DNA of 64,000 nucleotides from Microbispora siamensis (GTDB lineage Bacteria; Actinomycetota; Actinomycetes; Streptosporangiales; Streptosporangiaceae). Every line of letters begins with the position of its first letter. Position 1 is the first letter of the stretch. Under the pieces are notes generated by a model. That model had not been told where the DNA came from. It was given only the letters and a program-made list of their open reading frames with translations, and searched no databases. A program made the translations under genes and the position numbers. The stretch lies in contig NZ_BOOF01000005.1 of assembly GCF_016863095.1 (NCBI RefSeq), positions 62,001 to 126,000 on the forward strand. Reading direction: 5' to 3'. Below, one piece after another: positions 33,157 to 40,474 of this stretch.

Positions 33157-34125
33157 TCAGTCCTTACCGGACTTGCGGTGATGGTGCTCGTGCCGGGTGG
33201 CGCCGCCCAGCGGCCACAGCCGGTCCACCTCCGCGTTCAGCGTCGCCCCGATGAGCACGGCCAGCGCGGTGATGTAGAGCCACAGCAGCACGGCGATCGG
33301 CGCCGCGAGCGAGCCGTAGATCGACAGCGGGGTGAACCAGGCCGCCAGCACCTCGCGCAGGAACGCGGCGCACACGATCCAGATCACCAGCGCCAGCACG
33401 GCCCCCGGAACCTCGCGCCACCAGCGCGTGCGATGCGGCACGCTCACGTGGTAGAGCAGCGTGAGCATCAGCACCGAGCCGATCACGAGCACGGGCCAGT
33501 AGAGGATCGTCACGAGCACGGCGTACCTGGGCAGGGCGGTGGACATCAGGGTGGGCCCGATGACCAGGATCGGCATGACGACCAGCCCGATCAGCAGCGC
33601 GGCGAGGTACAGGCCGAACGACAGGACCCGGGTGCGGATGATCCCCCGGGTCTCCCCCAGGCCGTACGCGATGGATATCAGGTCCACGTAGACGAACAGG
33701 GCCCGCGAGCCCGACCACAGCGACAGCAGGAAGCCGACGGAGATCAGCGAGACCTGGCCGCCGCTCAGCACGTCGGCGAGCAGCGGCTTGACGACCCGCT
33801 GGACGGTGTTGTCGGTGAACAGCAACTCGGACTGGTTCACGACCCAGCGCCTGATCTCGCCGATGGCGGCCGGGCCGAGCAGCCCGCTCAGGTGGCCCAT
33901 GACGCCGAGCAGCCCGAGCACGAACGGCGGCAGCGACAGCAGCGCGAAGAACGCCGCCTCGCCCGCGAGGCCGGTCACCCGGTAGTTGACGCCCGCCATC
34001 GTGGTCGCCTTGACCAGGGCCCAGACGTTCGTCTCGCGCAGCCAGGTGACGCGCGCGCGGGCCAGCGCCATACCCTTGCGCGTGAGGCGCCGCGGCCTGC
34101 GCGACGGCGCGTCCGTGGAGGTCAT
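33157..34125 (-). CDS. YihY/BrkB-family inner membrane protein
   Basis: A 322-residue membrane protein with six to seven helices and the family core GEAAFFALLSLPPFVLGLLG, LSLWSGSRALFVYVDLISIAYG and WWREVPGAVLALVIW. Once called ribonuclease BN, the family is now regarded as membrane proteins of uncertain transport function. The tail ends HEHHHRKSGKD. ATG 34125 with GGAGG close upstream is the likely start. It is the gene immediately upstream of the kinase, 32 bp apart, so they may be cotranscribed. Confidence 0.9.
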   Translation of the reverse strand: MTSTDAPSRRPRRLTRKGMALARARVTWLRETNVWALVKATTMAGVNYRVTGLAGEAAFFALLSLPPFVLGLLGVMGHLSGLLGPAAIGEIRRWVVNQSELLFTDNTVQRVVKPLLADVLSGGQVSLISVGFLLSLWSGSRALFVYVDLISIAYGLGETRGIIRTRVLSFGLYLAALLIGLVVMPILVIGPTLMSTALPRYAVLVTILYWPVLVIGSVLMLTLLYHVSVPHRTRWWREVPGAVLALVIWIVCAAFLREVLAAWFTPLSIYGSLAAPIAVLLWLYITALAVLIGATLNAEVDRLWPLGGATRHEHHHRKSGKD

Positions 34126-34308
34126 GGCACCCAACCGGTCATGAGAACTGCGCTCTACCCGCTGCCGCGGCGGTTAGTACGTGACCTGCGGGCGGATTGT
34201 TCGCCGCCAAGGATAGGGGTCCCGGCGTCCTGCTCGCGAGAACCCCTCACGATCCGTTGCACGTGTACCCGTGTCATCTGTCCGTGACAGAGGGTTAACA
34301 ATGGAGGC

Positions 34309-34443
34309 ATGATCTGCCCAGCGTGCAGGGAGCACAGGCACGAGGAGTGCCGCGGCGGATCCTGGTGCGACTGCCAGCATCAGGATCCGTCCGAGAGGGA
34401 GCACGAGGCCGAGCCGCCGGAGAACTGGGTCCGCAAGGGCTGA
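34309..34443 (+). CDS. 44-residue cysteine-rich protein
   Basis: The ORF starts MICPACREHRHEECRGGSWC and continues with DCQHQ and an acidic tail ending NWVRKG. The pattern CPAC-x10-C-x5-CxC with three His is a small zinc-finger-like fold, and very similar short proteins are frequent in actinomycete genomes. GGAGG precedes ATG 34309, but only 1 nt away, so initiation is unusual. It lies 84 nt upstream of the sulfite reductase leader ORF. Function unknown. Confidence 0.65.
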   Translation: MICPACREHRHEECRGGSWCDCQHQDPSEREHEAEPPENWVRKG

Positions 34444-34491
34444 CGACCCCGCGTCACATTGCCGTCACAATCCCGCATCCTGGACACGAAC

Positions 34492-34520
34492 TTGGACATC
34501 CAGGATCTCAGAGGTATCGT
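34492..34520 (+). promoter_or_regulatory. sigma-70 promoter of the sulfite reductase operon
   Basis: TTGGAC (34492-34497), 17-bp spacer, TATCGT (34515-34520). The expected start is 7-8 nt downstream, at the A of the leader ORF ATG (34528), which would make the leader mRNA leaderless. Confidence 0.65.
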
Positions 34521-34527
34521 TTGGGAC

Positions 34528-34611
34528 ATGCCAGCGGACCCGTTGCTCGTCGTGCGACGCCACGTCGATCTCCTGCGTGTCCGTAGCGCGATCTGTATCG
34601 ACGCCGGCTGA
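34528..34611 (+). CDS. 27-residue leader peptide of the sulfur operon
   Basis: The ORF begins MPADPLLVVRRHVDLLRVR and ends SAICIDAG. The RRHVDLLRVRSA core is the hallmark of actinomycete leader peptides found before sulfur-assimilation genes, which end in Cys codons. Cys23 is encoded by TGT, uncommon in this GC-rich DNA. No ribosome site precedes the ATG, and the promoter places +1 on it; an internal GTG at 34552 (VRRHVDLL) is an alternative start. Codons 25-27 and the first base of the stop form the 5' arm of a terminator, as expected for cysteine-responsive attenuation. Confidence 0.7.
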   Translation: MPADPLLVVRRHVDLLRVRSAICIDAG

Positions 34612-34660
34612 CCGTCGCCCTCCGCTGATCCATCCCGGGCGTTCGGCCAGGCGTCTTTTT
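34600..34660 (+). terminator. attenuator-type terminator after the leader ORF
   Basis: 5' arm GACGCCGGCT (34600-34609, inside the end of the leader ORF) pairs with 3' arm GGCCAGGCGTC (34645-34655) with one bulged A, and T5 follows at 34656-34660. A second GACGCC in the leader ORF (about 34555-34560) could pair with the same 3' arm. T-runs are rare in this window, which supports a real terminator. Confidence 0.6.
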
Positions 34661-34758
34661 CGTATGCCCTCACACTCGACGGCGAGGTGAGAGGCCGCCT
34701 GCGCCGACGTCCGCCGAAACCCGATCTCAGACCGAGCCTCGGAGAAGGACGTGTGCCC

Positions 34759-36441
34759 ATGAGCACCCCGGCCCGCCCGGCGAACCGCCACCACAAGCGC
34801 CCGCGCGGCGAAGGTCAGTGGGCTCTCGGTTACCGTGAGCCGCTGAACAAGAACGAGGAGAACAAGAAGGCCGACGACGGGCTGAACGTCCGCCAGCGGA
34901 TCATCGACATCTACTCCAAGCGCGGCTTCGACTCGATCGACCCCGCCGACCTGCGCGGCCGTTTCCGCTGGTTCGGCCTGTACACCCAGCGCAAGCCCGG
35001 CATTGACGGCGGCAAGACCGCGATCCTGGAGCCCGAGGAGCTGGACGACCGCTACTTCATGCTGCGCGTCCGCATCGACGGCGGCCGGCTCAGCCTTGAG
35101 CAGCTCCGGGTGATCGCCGACATCTCCAACGAGTACGCCAGGGGCACCGCCGACGTCACCGACCGCCAGAACATCCAGCTCCACTGGATCGCGATCGAGT
35201 CCGTCCCGGACATCTGGCGGCGGCTGGAGGCGGTCGGCCTGTCGACCACCGAGGCGTGCGGCGACACCCCTCGTGTCATTCTCGGCTGCCCTCTGGCCGG
35301 GATCGACGCCGACGAGGTGATCGACGGCACGGAACAGATCCGCGAGATCTACGACCGGTACATCGGGGACAAGGCGTTCTCGAACCTGCCGCGCAAGTTC
35401 AAGACCGCGGTCAGCGGCTGCCCGGCCCACTGCACGGTCCATGAGATCAACGACGTCGCGTTCGTCGGCGTGGTGAACGAGCAGGGCGAGCGCGGCTTCG
35501 ACGTCTGGGTGGGCGGCGGCCTGTCGACCAACCCGATGTTCGCCAAGCGGCTCGGCGCGTTCGTCCGGCCCGAGCAGGTCCACGAGGTGTGGGCCGGGGT
35601 GGCGGGGATCTTCCGCGACTACGGCTACCGCCGCCTGCGGCACCGGGCGCGGATCAAGTTCCTTGTCAACGACTGGGGCGCGGAGAAGTTCCGCCAGGTC
35701 CTCGAGACCGAGTACCTCAAGTACGCCCTGCCGGACGGCCCGGCCCCGCAGACGCCGCGCAGCGGCCGACGCGACCACGTGGGCGTCCACCCGCAGCGGG
35801 ACGGCAACTTCTACGTCGGCTTCGCCCCCCGGGTGGGCCGGCTGGACGGCGACACCCTGTACCGCATCGCCGACATCGCCGAGCGGCACGGGTCCGCCCG
35901 GGTCCACACGACGGTCGAGCAGAAGATGGTCATCCTCGACGTCGCCCCGGACAAGGTGGAGTCGATCGTGTCGGAGCTTGAGGCGGCCGACCTGCGGGTC
36001 AACCCGTCCACCTTCCGCCGTCAGACGATGGCCTGCACCGGCATCGAGTACTGCAAGCTCGCGATCGTCGAGACCAAGGCGACCGCGTCGGCACTGATCG
36101 ACGAGCTGGAGCGGCGCCTGCCGGACTTCGCCGAGCCGCTGACCATCAACGTCAACGGCTGCCCCAACTCCTGCGCCCGCATCCAGGTCGCCGACATCGG
36201 CCTGAAGGGCCAGCTCGTGGTCAACGACAAGGGCGAGCAGGTCGAGGGCTACCAGGTCCACCTGGGCGGCTCGGTCGGGCTCAACCCGAGCTTCGGCCGG
36301 AAGGTCCGCGGGCTCAAGGCCACAGCCGAGGAGCTGCCCGACTACGTGGAGCGGGTCGTGCGCAACTTCGAGAAGCAGAAGAACGACGGCGAGACCTTCG
36401 CCGAGTGGGTCCAGCGCGCCGACGAGGCCGACCTGAAATGA
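34759..36441 (+). CDS. ferredoxin-dependent sulfite reductase (NirA/SirA type)
   Basis: A 560-residue enzyme that reduces sulfite to sulfide with six electrons from ferredoxin, using coupled siroheme and [4Fe-4S]. Cluster/siroheme cysteines are Cys426, Cys432 (CTGIEYC), Cys468 and Cys472 (CPNSC). Tyr75 and Cys167 have the spacing of the Tyr-Cys crosslink pair known from M. tuberculosis NirA. The ATG at 34759 has GGAGAAGGA upstream. It is preceded by a leader peptide and terminator and followed by a zinc-ribbon ORF, APS reductase and a siroheme chelatase. Confidence 0.96.
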   Translation: MSTPARPANRHHKRPRGEGQWALGYREPLNKNEENKKADDGLNVRQRIIDIYSKRGFDSIDPADLRGRFRWFGLYTQRKPGIDGGKTAILEPEELDDRYFMLRVRIDGGRLSLEQLRVIADISNEYARGTADVTDRQNIQLHWIAIESVPDIWRRLEAVGLSTTEACGDTPRVILGCPLAGIDADEVIDGTEQIREIYDRYIGDKAFSNLPRKFKTAVSGCPAHCTVHEINDVAFVGVVNEQGERGFDVWVGGGLSTNPMFAKRLGAFVRPEQVHEVWAGVAGIFRDYGYRRLRHRARIKFLVNDWGAEKFRQVLETEYLKYALPDGPAPQTPRSGRRDHVGVHPQRDGNFYVGFAPRVGRLDGDTLYRIADIAERHGSARVHTTVEQKMVILDVAPDKVESIVSELEAADLRVNPSTFRRQTMACTGIEYCKLAIVETKATASALIDELERRLPDFAEPLTINVNGCPNSCARIQVADIGLKGQLVVNDKGEQVEGYQVHLGGSVGLNPSFGRKVRGLKATAEELPDYVERVVRNFEKQKNDGETFAEWVQRADEADLK

Positions 36442-36556
36442 GCACCGAGGGCGCGGTGGCGTCTGGACTGAGGAGCGCGCGGGAGCGAAGCGACCAGAGC
36501 GCGACGAGGGAAGCGCCACCGCAAAAGCGCCCGAGGCCAGCGAGCGGAGCGAGCGA
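36442..36556. repeat. inverted repeats and GAGCG/AGCGA repeat patch
   Basis: GCGGTGGCG (about 36453-36461) is matched by CGCCACCGC (about 36513-36521), and nearby GGGCGC matches GCGCCC, giving a possible 60-nt hairpin. The remainder is repeated GAGCGAAGCGACCAGAGCG and AGCGAGCGGAGCGAGCGA, the kind of degenerate repeat also seen at 49746-49800. This may be a processing or stability element in the operon mRNA. Confidence 0.45.
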
Positions 36557-36712
36557 ATGAGTACCGAGAGGGCCGCGCCGTTCTACTGCCCGTACTGCGG
36601 CGAGGAGGACCTGGAGCCCTACGTGACCGAGGAGGAGAGCCACGGATGGTACTGCAGGTCCTGTGCCCGTGCCTTCCGGGTGAAATTCCTCGGCCTCGGC
36701 GTGCGTTCGTGA
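36557..36712 (+). CDS. 51-residue zinc-ribbon protein in the sulfite reductase operon
   Basis: Sequence starts MSTERAAPFYCPYCGEEDLE and contains CPYC ... WYCRSCARAFRVKFLG, two CxxC pairs about 25 residues apart, a classical zinc ribbon or rubredoxin-like knuckle. It sits between the sulfite reductase gene (115 nt) and the APS reductase gene (61 nt) on the same strand; I recall short ORFs of this type at this position in other actinomycetes. It could be a small electron carrier or assembly partner of the reductases; this is inferred from position only. The start ATG lacks a good ribosome site. Confidence 0.75.
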   Translation: MSTERAAPFYCPYCGEEDLEPYVTEEESHGWYCRSCARAFRVKFLGLGVRS

Positions 36713-36725
36713 TCCCCGAAGGCTT

Positions 36726-36746
36726 TTCATCCAATCATCCGATGAA
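36726..36746. promoter_or_regulatory. dyad TTCATC-N9-GATGAA upstream of cysH-type gene
   Basis: TTCATC (36726-36731) and GATGAA (36741-36746) are inverted, and the centre holds CATC-C-GATG (36736-36744), a perfect short palindrome like operators of FCD-type GntR repressors. It lies in an AT-richer patch 28 bp before the APS reductase start and could be a second, internal promoter/operator. Confidence 0.4.
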
Positions 36747-36773
36747 CCAATGAACGACGTGTGAGGAGTAGCG

Positions 36774-37502
36774 ATGTCGGTGGCGGAGATAGAGGCAGGG
36801 CTGGAGCGACAGCGGGTGACGCTGGACCTTCAGGGCATTGTGGAGTCCGCGGCGCGCTTCCTTGAGGACGCGCCCGCCCGGGAGATCATCCGGTGGGCCG
36901 CGGCCACCTTCGGCGACCGTCTCTGTCTCACCTCGTCGATGAGCGACGCCCTGCTGATCGACCTGGTCAGCAGGGTCAAGCCCGGCGTCGACGTGCTGTT
37001 CATCGACACCGGCTACCACTTCGCCGAGACCATCGGCACGCGGGACGCGGTCGAGGCGGTCTACCAGGTCAACGTGATCAACGTGAAGCCGTCAAGGACC
37101 GTCGAGGAGCAGGACCGCGACCTGGGGCCGCGCCTGTACGGGCGCAACCCCGACCTGTGCTGCTACCTGCGCAAGGTCGAGCCGCTGAACCGGGCGCTCG
37201 AGCCGTACCTCGCCTGGGTGTCGGGCATCCGCCGCGACGAGTCGCCCACCAGGGCGAACACCAAGGTCGTGGAGTGGGACGCCAAGCGGCAGATGGTGAA
37301 GATCAACCCCATCGCCCGGTGGACCCAGGAGGACGTCGACAACTACATCGCCGACAACGGCGTCCTGATCAACCCGCTGCACTACGACGACTACCCCTCG
37401 ATCGGCTGCGCTCCCTGCACCCGCCGGGTGGCGCCGGGCGAGGACCCGCGCAGCGGCCGCTGGTCCGGCCTCGGCAAGATCGAGTGCGGCATCCACCTGT
37501 GA
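36774..37502 (+). CDS. cysH: adenylyl-sulfate (APS) reductase, CysH family
   Basis: A 242-residue enzyme that reduces activated sulfate to sulfite. Cys129-Cys130 (DLCCYLRK) and Cys212-x2-Cys215 (GCAPC) are the [4Fe-4S] ligands that mark the APS-using type as opposed to PAPS-using CysH. The catalytic C-terminal ECGIHL is present. Other landmarks are SSMSDALLIDL and FIDTGYHF. It starts after GAGGAG. Its product feeds the sulfite reductase encoded upstream. ATP sulfurylase genes (cysD/cysN or sat) are not in the window. The stop overlaps the chelatase start by 4 nt. Confidence 0.96.
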   Translation: MSVAEIEAGLERQRVTLDLQGIVESAARFLEDAPAREIIRWAAATFGDRLCLTSSMSDALLIDLVSRVKPGVDVLFIDTGYHFAETIGTRDAVEAVYQVNVINVKPSRTVEEQDRDLGPRLYGRNPDLCCYLRKVEPLNRALEPYLAWVSGIRRDESPTRANTKVVEWDAKRQMVKINPIARWTQEDVDNYIADNGVLINPLHYDDYPSIGCAPCTRRVAPGEDPRSGRWSGLGKIECGIHL

Positions 37503-38245
37503 CGACCGTCCCGCACGCAGGCGCGCCGCTGATCGCGGTGGCGCACGGGTCCCGCGACCCGCGCGCCGCCGCGACCGTGGAGGCGCTGCTCGACGGCGTA
37601 CGGCGGGCACGGCCCGGCCTGGACGTCCGCGCCGCCTATCTCGACCACGCCACGCCGTCGCTGCCGCAGGCGCTGTCGGGGCTGGACGAGGCCGTCGTGC
37701 TCCCCCTGCTGCTCACCGCCGCCTACCACAGCCGGGTGGACATCCCGGCGGCGCTGCGGGAGGCGGCCGGCCGCACGCCGCTGCTGCGGGCCGTCTGCGG
37801 CCCCACGCTCGGCCCGCACCCGCTGCTCGTCCGGGCCCTCGAACGCCGCCTCGCCGAGGCCGGTGTGGAGATCGGCGACCCGGATACGGCCGTGGTGCTC
37901 GTCTCGGCCGGGTCCAGCGACCGCCGGGCGAACGCGACGATCGCCGCCGTCGCCCGCGAGTGGACACGCACCCGCCCCTGGTGGTCGGTCACCGCCGCCT
38001 ACGCCTCGGCCGCCGCGCCCACGCCCCGGGACGAGGTCGTACGGCTGACGCGCGCGGGCGCCCCGAAGGTCGTGGTGGCGCCTTACCTGCTGGCCCCCGG
38101 CTACTTCGCCGACGCCGTGGAGCGCGACACCCTGGAGGCCGGGGCGCACGCCGTGGCAGGCGTCCTCGGCCCAGCCCCCGAACTGGCCGCTCTCCTGCTC
38201 GAACGCCACGCCCAGGCCGTACGCGCCGCCTCCGCGGCCGCCTGA
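37499..38245 (+). CDS. sirohydrochlorin chelatase-like protein (CbiX/SirB)
   Basis: A 248-residue two-lobed chelatase. Each half repeats a CbiX-type unit: PLIAVAHGSRDPRAAATVEALL at the start and VVLVSAGSSDRRANATIAAVA in the middle, with PLLLTAAYHSRVDIPAAL and APYLLAPGYFADAV as the matching metal-side loops. The first His of AHGSRD and His in AYHSRV fit metal-binding roles; the second half has lost the matching His (SAGSSD). It most likely inserts iron into sirohydrochlorin to make siroheme for the sulfite reductase. GTG 37499 overlaps cysH. Confidence 0.9.
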   Translation: MTTVPHAGAPLIAVAHGSRDPRAAATVEALLDGVRRARPGLDVRAAYLDHATPSLPQALSGLDEAVVLPLLLTAAYHSRVDIPAALREAAGRTPLLRAVCGPTLGPHPLLVRALERRLAEAGVEIGDPDTAVVLVSAGSSDRRANATIAAVAREWTRTRPWWSVTAAYASAAAPTPRDEVVRLTRAGAPKVVVAPYLLAPGYFADAVERDTLEAGAHAVAGVLGPAPELAALLLERHAQAVRAASAAA

Positions 38246-38246
38246 C

Positions 38247-39029
38247 CTACTCGGCGGGAGACGACGGCCGGTCGCAGGCCGACGAAAGGATCTCCTGCCC
38301 GTTCGGCCTGCGGATCACGATGTCCCTGTCACAGTTGATGGGCGTCGGCGCCACGGCCAGCAGCCACGCCTCCCGGATCGTCACCCTGGCGCGGGTGCGA
38401 TACTCGCCGGTCTCGCCGACGACCCGCTCGGCCTCCTGCTCGCCGAGCGCGGGAATCGGCGCACCCGGGTCGCGGTCCGCCGCCACCCGCTGGACCGGCA
38501 CCAGCGCGACGTCCACCTCGTTGGGTCCCTTCAGATCCCTGCCGGACTCGTCGATCCACGAGATCAGGTGATCGACCTGGTCGCTCTGGACGCCGCAGAC
38601 GCCCTGCGTCTCCAGCCGGCCGTTCAGCCAGACGAACGCGTACGACGGCTCGCGGCAGTCGACCTGCACGTTCACCGACTCGCTGATGCTCGTGTAGGGA
38701 AACCGCAGGACGCGCCCGCCCGTCTCGATCTCCTTCTGGAGGAACACCCGCTGCCCCGCGAGGTACGACACCCCCGGGGTCAGCGAAGGGCCGGCCATGG
38801 CGGCTGCGGTCCCCGGGCCGTCGTCGGGTGCGATCGTGACCGTACGCGGCGCGGTCGCCACCATCACCGCGGCGGCCACGCCGGCGGCCAGCACCGCCCC
38901 CGCGGCGCCGCGACGGCGCCGGATGCGCCGCACCCGCCGGTCGACGTCGGCCAGGGTGACGCCCGCGCCGTTCACTACGGAGGCGTCCCGGGCGAGCAGG
39001 TCACGCAGATCGTCGTCGGTCATCGTCAT
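38247..39029 (-). CDS. membrane protein paired with ECF sigma factor (anti-sigma-like)
   Basis: A 260-residue protein. A short acidic cytoplasmic head (MTMTDDDLRDLLARDASVV, about 45 residues) with an Arg-rich stretch is followed by one membrane helix (AAGAVLAAGVAAAVMVATA, about 42-61) and a ~195-residue outer part with four Cys that could form disulfides (VDCREP, GVCGVQ, INCDRD, SACDRP). It starts 1 nt from the sigma gene stop, so it is cotranscribed, which suggests control of the sigma factor. It lacks a clear ZAS zinc motif, so classical anti-sigma activity is unproven. Confidence 0.7.
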   Translation of the reverse strand: MTMTDDDLRDLLARDASVVNGAGVTLADVDRRVRRIRRRRGAAGAVLAAGVAAAVMVATAPRTVTIAPDDGPGTAAAMAGPSLTPGVSYLAGQRVFLQKEIETGGRVLRFPYTSISESVNVQVDCREPSYAFVWLNGRLETQGVCGVQSDQVDHLISWIDESGRDLKGPNEVDVALVPVQRVAADRDPGAPIPALGEQEAERVVGETGEYRTRARVTIREAWLLAVAPTPINCDRDIVIRRPNGQEILSSACDRPSSPAE

Positions 39030-39030
39030 G

Positions 39031-39528
39031 TCAGCCCTCCAGGCTCATCGCGGAGCGGGCGGCGGAATCGACGCGCAGCCTGGCCAGAGCCCTGCTCACC
39101 TGGCTCCGCACGGTGGCGACCGAGCAGCCGAGGATCTCCGCGATCTGGGCGTCACCCAGGTCGGCGAAGTACCGCAGCACGATCACGGCACGCTGCTTCG
39201 GCGGCAGGCAGGTGAGGGCCTGCCGTACGGCCTCGCGGGAGCCGAGCAGGTCGGCGGAGTCGCCGACGGCCGGTTCCGGCAGCACGTCGGTCGGCTGCTC
39301 ACCCCGCCAGCGCCTGCGCCACCAGGAGGCGTGGGTATTGGCCAGGATGCGGTAGACGTACGGGTCGGGGTTCTCGCCGACCCTGCGCCAGGCCAGCCAC
39401 GCCTTGGCCAGCGCCGTCTGGAGCAGGTCCTCGGCGGTGGCCCAGTCGCGGCAGAGCAGGTAGGCCGTCCGCAGCAGTCGGTCCGAGCGCTGCTCCACGT
39501 AGCGCTCGAAGTCGGCCCGGTCGCGCAT
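39031..39528 (-). CDS. ECF RNA polymerase sigma factor (SigE-like family)
   Basis: A 165-residue extracytoplasmic-function sigma factor. Region 2 (about 8-75: LLRTAYLLCRDWATAEDLLQTALAKAWLAW) and region 4 (about 105-155: LPPKQRAVIVLRYFADLGDAQIAEILGCSVATVRSQVSRALARLR) are complete. It starts with ATG 39528. It forms a two-gene unit with the downstream membrane protein. Regulon unknown; no obvious own-promoter copy could be recognised by eye in the 120 bp upstream. Confidence 0.95.
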   Translation of the reverse strand: MRDRADFERYVEQRSDRLLRTAYLLCRDWATAEDLLQTALAKAWLAWRRVGENPDPYVYRILANTHASWWRRRWRGEQPTDVLPEPAVGDSADLLGSREAVRQALTCLPPKQRAVIVLRYFADLGDAQIAEILGCSVATVRSQVSRALARLRVDSAARSAMSLEG

Positions 39529-39663
39529 GTGCGGCCCCCAGGTTCTCGGTGATCCCTCGGTGAACGGTCACCGATGACTACGCCCTGGGAGCGTCCCTCC
39601 GTTGCCTCGCACGGCCATCCCGTTCACGAAAGGGTGGTGCGGGCCGGATCGGTACGGCTGGGA

Positions 39664-40353
39664 TCAGTGCAGGCCGTGGTGGCGGCGGTCCGGGACCTCG
39701 TATCCGCCGTAGCCCGGCCGCCGGCGGCGCTCCTGCCACCACTCGCTCCAGGCGAACCAGCCGCGCTTGATCGGCTCGGCCCGGGAGTCGCCGATGATCT
39801 TCACGTCGCCCATCAGCACGTACGCCGTGATCTTGACGACGGGGGCGGACTGGCCGCGGGGGGCCTCGACCACCTGGACCTTCTTGTCCCCCATGATCGT
39901 GATACCGGAGAGCTCGACGTCGACGCCGTCCGGCACGATGATCTTCACGTCGCCCATCACGCACGTGGCGACGATGTCCACCTCACGCCCGCGCACCTCC
40001 GCCTGGCGCAGGTCGAGGACCACGTCGCCCATGACGCAGACCGCGCCGATGCCGTCGTCGATCCGCCACGTGCCGGTCCTCTTGGCGTCGCCCATCACCG
40101 CCACGATCCACTTGCGCATCCTGCCCTGCGGGGCGGCCGGCACGGCGGGAGCGGAGGAGGGAGCGGGCGCGGCACCCGGCAGGTCGGCGGTGATCTGGGC
40201 GAGCTCGCCGTGGGTCTGCGCCAGATAGGCCGCCTCGGTCCGCTCGGTCAGTTCCGCGAGGGTCAGCCGCCCCTCCGCGGACGCCACGCGCAGCCGTTCC
40301 ACCACGGACTCGCGTTCGGCGTCGGATGCCCGCATACCACCCGGATCGTTCAC
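39664..40353 (-). CDS. DUF1707 and LiaF-like domain protein
   Basis: A 229-residue soluble protein. The DUF1707 domain (about 7-55) reads MRASDAERESVVERLRVASAEGRLTLAELTERTEAAYLAQT as in the family (given here in outline). A Pro/Ala linker follows, then a beta-rich DUF2154/LiaF-type part with repeated VMGDxK turns (AVMGDAKRTG, CVMGDVVLDL, CVMGDVKIIV, IMGDKKV, LMGDVKIIG), a likely right-handed beta helix. LiaF-type proteins modulate envelope-stress sensors. Start GTG 40353 or ATG 40335; both lack a strong ribosome site. Divergent from the ankyrin gene across a triple repeat. Confidence 0.85.
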   Translation of the reverse strand: MNDPGGMRASDAERESVVERLRVASAEGRLTLAELTERTEAAYLAQTHGELAQITADLPGAAPAPSSAPAVPAAPQGRMRKWIVAVMGDAKRTGTWRIDDGIGAVCVMGDVVLDLRQAEVRGREVDIVATCVMGDVKIIVPDGVDVELSGITIMGDKKVQVVEAPRGQSAPVVKITAYVLMGDVKIIGDSRAEPIKRGWFAWSEWWQERRRRPGYGGYEVPDRRHHGLH

Positions 40354-40396
40354 GCCCTTCACCGTATCCCGGCCGGCCCCGCTCTCCCTCCTCCCT

Positions 40397-40436
40397 GGGA
40401 ACGATCCTGGGGAACGATCCTGCGAGACGATCCCTG
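40397..40436. repeat. three tandem 13-14 bp repeats between divergent genes
   Basis: GGGAACGATCCTG (40397-40409), GGGAACGATCCTG (40410-40422) and CGAGACGATCCCTG (40423-40436) lie head to tail in the 121-bp gap between the DUF1707 gene and the ankyrin gene. GGAACGATCC is nearly palindromic. The placement fits a multi-site operator for the divergent promoters. Confidence 0.6.
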
Positions 40437-40474
40437 CGGACGAGGCCGGAACAGGGTTGTGTGAGCATGGAATC

